Assembly: GCA_013115145.1 (NCBI GenBank)
Contig: JAAPAO010000467.1
Coordinates: 1 to 21,412, forward strand
Direction of reading: 5' to 3'
DNA: 21,412 bases
Source: Perkinsus chesapeaki
Lineage: Eukaryota > Perkinsozoa > Perkinsida > Perkinsidae
Below the pieces are notes generated by a model. That model saw only the letters and a program-made list of their open reading frames with translations. It searched no databases and was not told the DNA's origin. A program made the position numbers and the translations under genes. Shown one piece after another: positions 19,001-21,412 of the stretch. The first letter of the stretch is position 1. Every line of letters begins with the position of its first letter.

Positions 19001-20796
19001 CTGCCCAGAGGGAATGCGAAGTCCTCCCAAGAGCTACACTGTCCTGTGTGCGACCTCAAACACAGACAAGTTGCGTAGACACCAGCGGCGCGAGGCACCG
19101 TTTCCAATACGGCCGTCGAGTTATCGCCGACTCCAGCTTCATAAAAAGTTTTAACATCTGCCCCACACTGGTCGCCCTCAATGGCTCTGAGCCGGTCTCC
19201 TCGCTCTATCCCCATGCCTTCAAGTCGAACTGTACACGGTCCGATCGGTGAGCAGGTGAAGTTGTTGGCCCCATCAAGAGGGCCGCGGATCTTCAGGATT
19301 CCAAGAGGCAACGAAAAGCTCTGTGGACCGTTGCAGCCTCCCGCCGAAGAGGCCATGCAGTAGCAGATCGATAATAAACCAGGAGTGTCAACCATCGCAG
19401 GAAAGGTAAGGGTGCTGGCATCGCCTTCACCGAGGATCGAACCAGGGATCGCTCGCGGCTCTACTATACGTTGTCCGCAACCGTCATTGGAGAACCTTAT
19501 TGCATCGCCCTTGGCGGCGTCATCAACCTTGATATCAGTGGTCTTGATAGAGCAAGGCAGGCCTTTGTAGCACACAACGCTGTCCCCTCCCGACGCCAGC
19601 CTTGGGCCTCTCATAGATATCATTAAAGGTAGCTTATGCGCGGTGTTATCATCACAAGGCGGACTGCAACGACACACTTCATACTGGCCGCCGGGAACTT
19701 GGCCTGGGAGGAGCCTTATGTCCTGGCTCCGAGGCCTCATAAGGCTTCCGTGAGGGGACAAGCTATCGGCCCCAGACGCGAGGCAATCCGCCCGAGGCTC
19801 CACCAGACGGATTCCCGTGTCGAGGCCAACCAAAAATCCCTCTATGGGAACCAGACAGTCGTCGATGGCATCGCATTCAACTGACTTGTTATTGCGGAGC
19901 TCCACGGAAGCCACAGCGACCTCCTCCATACCGCCATAGCAAAGCTTGTATGTCCTCGCAGGCAACCATTCGAGCAACTGCTCGTCCAGCACTATAGAGC
20001 CGACGCCTGTCGTGGCCTCCACCTGAGGTGAGGCAAGATTTCAACAACACACGGTGGGAACCTCACAGTAAGGATAACCGTGGCGAACGGCAGGGGGATC
20101 GCCGACTTGCAGTCTTCCTCAGTTTTCACAATATCGATCGAAGTGTCGCTACGAAGGCCTTCCGCTTGAATGCCATCAACAATGCAGACTGCCTGAGCCG
20201 GGATGCCGTCCTATGTAGTTCGGATTCCCCACCTCATCCGCGTGACACTCCACCAGGCCCGGTCGGCCCAGTAAGGGACCCTGGACCCACGCTCTCCCCA
20301 AGGACATGGCGTACTCTAACGGCCTCACACATGGCGAGAACAACTGGAGACAAATACATATCTAAGAGGAAAGACGATAGCCACTTTCCTTCTGCCTTCG
20401 CCTCACTTTATAACTGCCAACCCTTGGGCCACTAGGATCGGCAAAGTCCATCCTGTAACGATACCATAGGTCGCCAGTGTCCTCGGGGAGCTCCTCGTCC
20501 AGTAGTAGCTCCGCGAGGTAGTTCTCGTACTCCCCTGGTGCGCCACAGAATGTGACGTCATCTACGAGACTCAGATAAAGCGATGATTGCAGCTGGCCGA
20601 AATCTGGCGGAAGGCTGAGCAGACAGTCTCTGCCTTCAACACAGGAGGCGTTGACCTCGGTGATGCGCTCGAAGACTTTGGACAGTAGCATCTCGATGAG
20701 ACCAGCCGCTGATGCTGCATCAGTCATGTTGATGACCTCCCCCTGAGCGGCAACGGCAACCAGTAGCCATAAGTAGTGAGATAGGACAGGAAACAT
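13051..20796 (-). CDS. Giant type I membrane protein with repeated Cys-x-Cys modules
   Basis: My model has 19 exons and about 2,258 residues. Introns: 20362-20406, 20193-20232, 20023-20066, 18240-18292, 18059-18106, 17808-17968, 17736-17774, 17596-17642, 17350-17396, 16924-16969, 16787-16830, 16649-16699, 16406-16457, 16238-16284, 15999-16073, 15781-15823, 13619-13662 and 13366-13408. The ATG at 20796 opens a signal peptide (MFPVLSHYLWLLVAVAAQG). A module of 100-150 residues recurs: a Cys, then an I-x-G-x-x-L-x-x-x-D-R-like stretch, another Cys, and an aromatic/Gly-x-Tyr-x-x-Cys-x-Cys ending (GSYKICIC, GQYEVCRC, LLSICYC, GVYATCLC, NLSVCYC, VYTTCFC, QLSICYC, GSYGICIC, GTFTLCWC, SFSLCYC, TYTVCVC, NYTVCYC, VFVLCYC, KYRACGC, VRAICAC, LQLCYC). 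One transmembrane helix (FHILGIIGGCLVLALILRYV, near residue 2020) and an Arg stop-transfer precede an acidic tail. I infer a surface or secretory-organelle protein; ligand unknown. The borders at 18240-18292 and the 3' end are tentative. Confidence 0.75.
17822..17936. repeat. Nested hairpins and 11-bp repeats inside an intron
   Basis: AACCACTGGGCCAGTATTAC (17862-17881) is the perfect reverse complement of 17917-17936. Between them an 11-bp unit (AATACTGGCCT-like) runs about four times, creating an inner 11+4+11 hairpin (GGCCAGTATTA/TAATACTGGCC). Two more hairpins lie upstream: CATAATA/TATTATG at 17822-17837 and GCAGTA/TACTGC at 17838-17854. All lie in the 161-nt intron 17808-17968 of the giant gene, three to four times the usual intron length. 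Confidence 0.85.
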
Positions 20797-21136
20797 GAAT
20801 AAAGACAAGTAAACTCGGAAGAATGCTCCTCTACAGAGAAGAGGGAGTTGCTTGGCTATGAATCTATACTTACAATAGTATATAGTTTACTATAATAATT
20901 CTATTAATCCATAATATTAACTAATAGATATTTAACTCAGACAGATAAACAGACCAGTCAAAGATCAGAGTGACCTACTGCGGCAAAAGCGGTAGGTGTT
21001 GGATGGAGTTCATCATTACAGGCGTCGGCACTTCCGACAGGAAAATATTTCCTATGAATACATAAGAGCGATATACCCCAGAAACTCGCAATCTGGTAAC
21101 CGCTCTGTTACCGTTACCATTTTTAGGAATCTGTAA
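20797..21136. promoter_or_regulatory. Upstream region of the giant gene
   Basis: About 340 bp lie between the giant gene's ATG and the next open frame. It includes a very AT-rich stretch at about 20865-20935 with a small inverted repeat (ATAGTA...TACTAT). I see no convincing gene. The minus-strand promoter of the giant gene should be here; no core motif is recognisable. Confidence 0.35.
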
Positions 21137-21412
21137 ATCCCTGACGTCAGATACGGAACTACCGTTGCTATCAGCTATCGAGCAAAAGTAACTAATCAAT
21201 TAGACAACTATCTCAAGAGCCTTCCCAGTAGAGCAAAGGTAGTTGATCAATTAGACAACTATCTCAAGAGCCTTCCCAGTAGAGCAAAGGTAGTTGAGCA
21301 ATTCGACAACTATCTCAAGAGACTTCCTAGTATGGCAGAGGTAGTTGAGCAATTCGACAACTATCTCAAGAGACTTCCTAGTATGGCAGAGGTAGTTGAG
21401 CAATTCGACAAC
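21137..21412 (+). CDS. Partial open frame encoding 17-residue repeats, runs off window
   Basis: A 51-bp unit repeats from about 21182 to the window end, with equivalent points at 21201, 21252, 21303, 21354 and 21405. Because 51 is 17 codons, the plus frame stays open through every copy, giving units such as QLDNYLKSLPSRAKVVD and QFDNYLKRLPSMAEVVE. The frame opens after TAA at 21134-21136 with no ATG before the repeats, so a 5' exon or non-coding status is possible. The minus frame is also open in the later copies but has TAA in the first two, which favours the plus strand. The function is unknown. Confidence 0.4.
   Translation, partial: MPDVRYGTTVAISYRAKVTNQLDNYLKSLPSRAKVVDQLDNYLKSLPSRAKVVEQFDNYLKRLPSMAEVVEQFDNYLKRLPSMAEVVEQFDN
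21182..21412. repeat. 51-bp tandem repeat at the right edge
   Basis: At least four full units with an exact 51-bp period continue past the window. The first two units form one subtype (CAATTAGAC, CCTTCCCAGTAGAGC) and the later ones another (CAATTCGAC, ACTTCCTAGTATGGC), showing stepwise duplication of the newer type. Confidence 0.95.

Noticed and set aside
19431-19460. B-box-like GATCGAACC sequence, possible tRNA relic
   Set aside because: It lies within a long coding exon of the giant gene and no tRNA arms surround it.
20865-20935. AT-rich stretch as a replication origin or transposon end
   Set aside because: It is only short AT-rich sequence with a 6-bp inverted repeat and no flanking duplication or origin motif.
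1-21412. CRISPR array, bacterial operon or prophage
   Set aside because: The repeats are tRNA-bearing or coding units without spacer structure, and the genes have introns and eukaryotic families; nothing bacterial is present.

Overview
The window looks like nuclear DNA of a protist, most likely an alveolate related to Perkinsus or the dinoflagellates. The organism is inferred, not proven. The evidence is eukaryotic: tRNA genes with internal promoters, a Sec1/Munc18 gene (VPS45) and a CCDC124 gene, and about 40 spliceosomal introns that are nearly all 39-59 nt long. There is also a very large secreted or surface protein built from Cys-x-Cys modules. All spliced models below were assembled by hand from frame continuity and GT-AG borders.

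Layout. 1-577: tandem 183-bp units, each starting with a tRNA-Gly(CCC) gene; the last is cut off. 713-5618: three minus-strand genes: a small charged protein, an inositol-polyphosphate-kinase-like protein fused to C2 domains with a candidate N-acylated start, and CCDC124 (a ribosome-associated factor). A tRNA-Pro gene sits inside an intron of the kinase-like gene. 5619-5917: a head-to-head promoter region shared by CCDC124 and VPS45. 5918-9597: two plus-strand genes, VPS45 (12 exons, complete) and an unrecognised coiled-coil protein (5 exons).

9598-13050 has no intact conserved gene. It holds short ambiguous ORFs, broken coding fragments, and a dense set of perfect palindromes whose two arms are separated by exactly one base. 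13051-20796 is one giant minus-strand gene (my model has 19 exons, about 2,258 residues): signal peptide, at least 16 Cys-x-Cys modules, one transmembrane helix, acidic cytoplasmic tail. The right edge (about 21137-21412) is a 51-bp tandem repeat that stays open on the plus strand and would encode a 17-residue repeat; it runs off the window.

A theme links several regions. Ordinary introns are very short, and the exceptionally long ones carry structured DNA: a whole tRNA-Pro gene (132-nt intron), a nest of hairpins (161 nt), a palindrome (290 nt). Two VPS45 introns contain matching antisense tRNA 3'-half-like sequences. This suggests that introns here gain or accumulate tRNA-derived and palindromic sequence, and it is the most interesting candidate phenomenon in the window. 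VPS45 (vesicle fusion), the lipid/inositol-type C2 protein and the giant surface protein would all fit membrane and secretory biology, but nothing shows that they act together.
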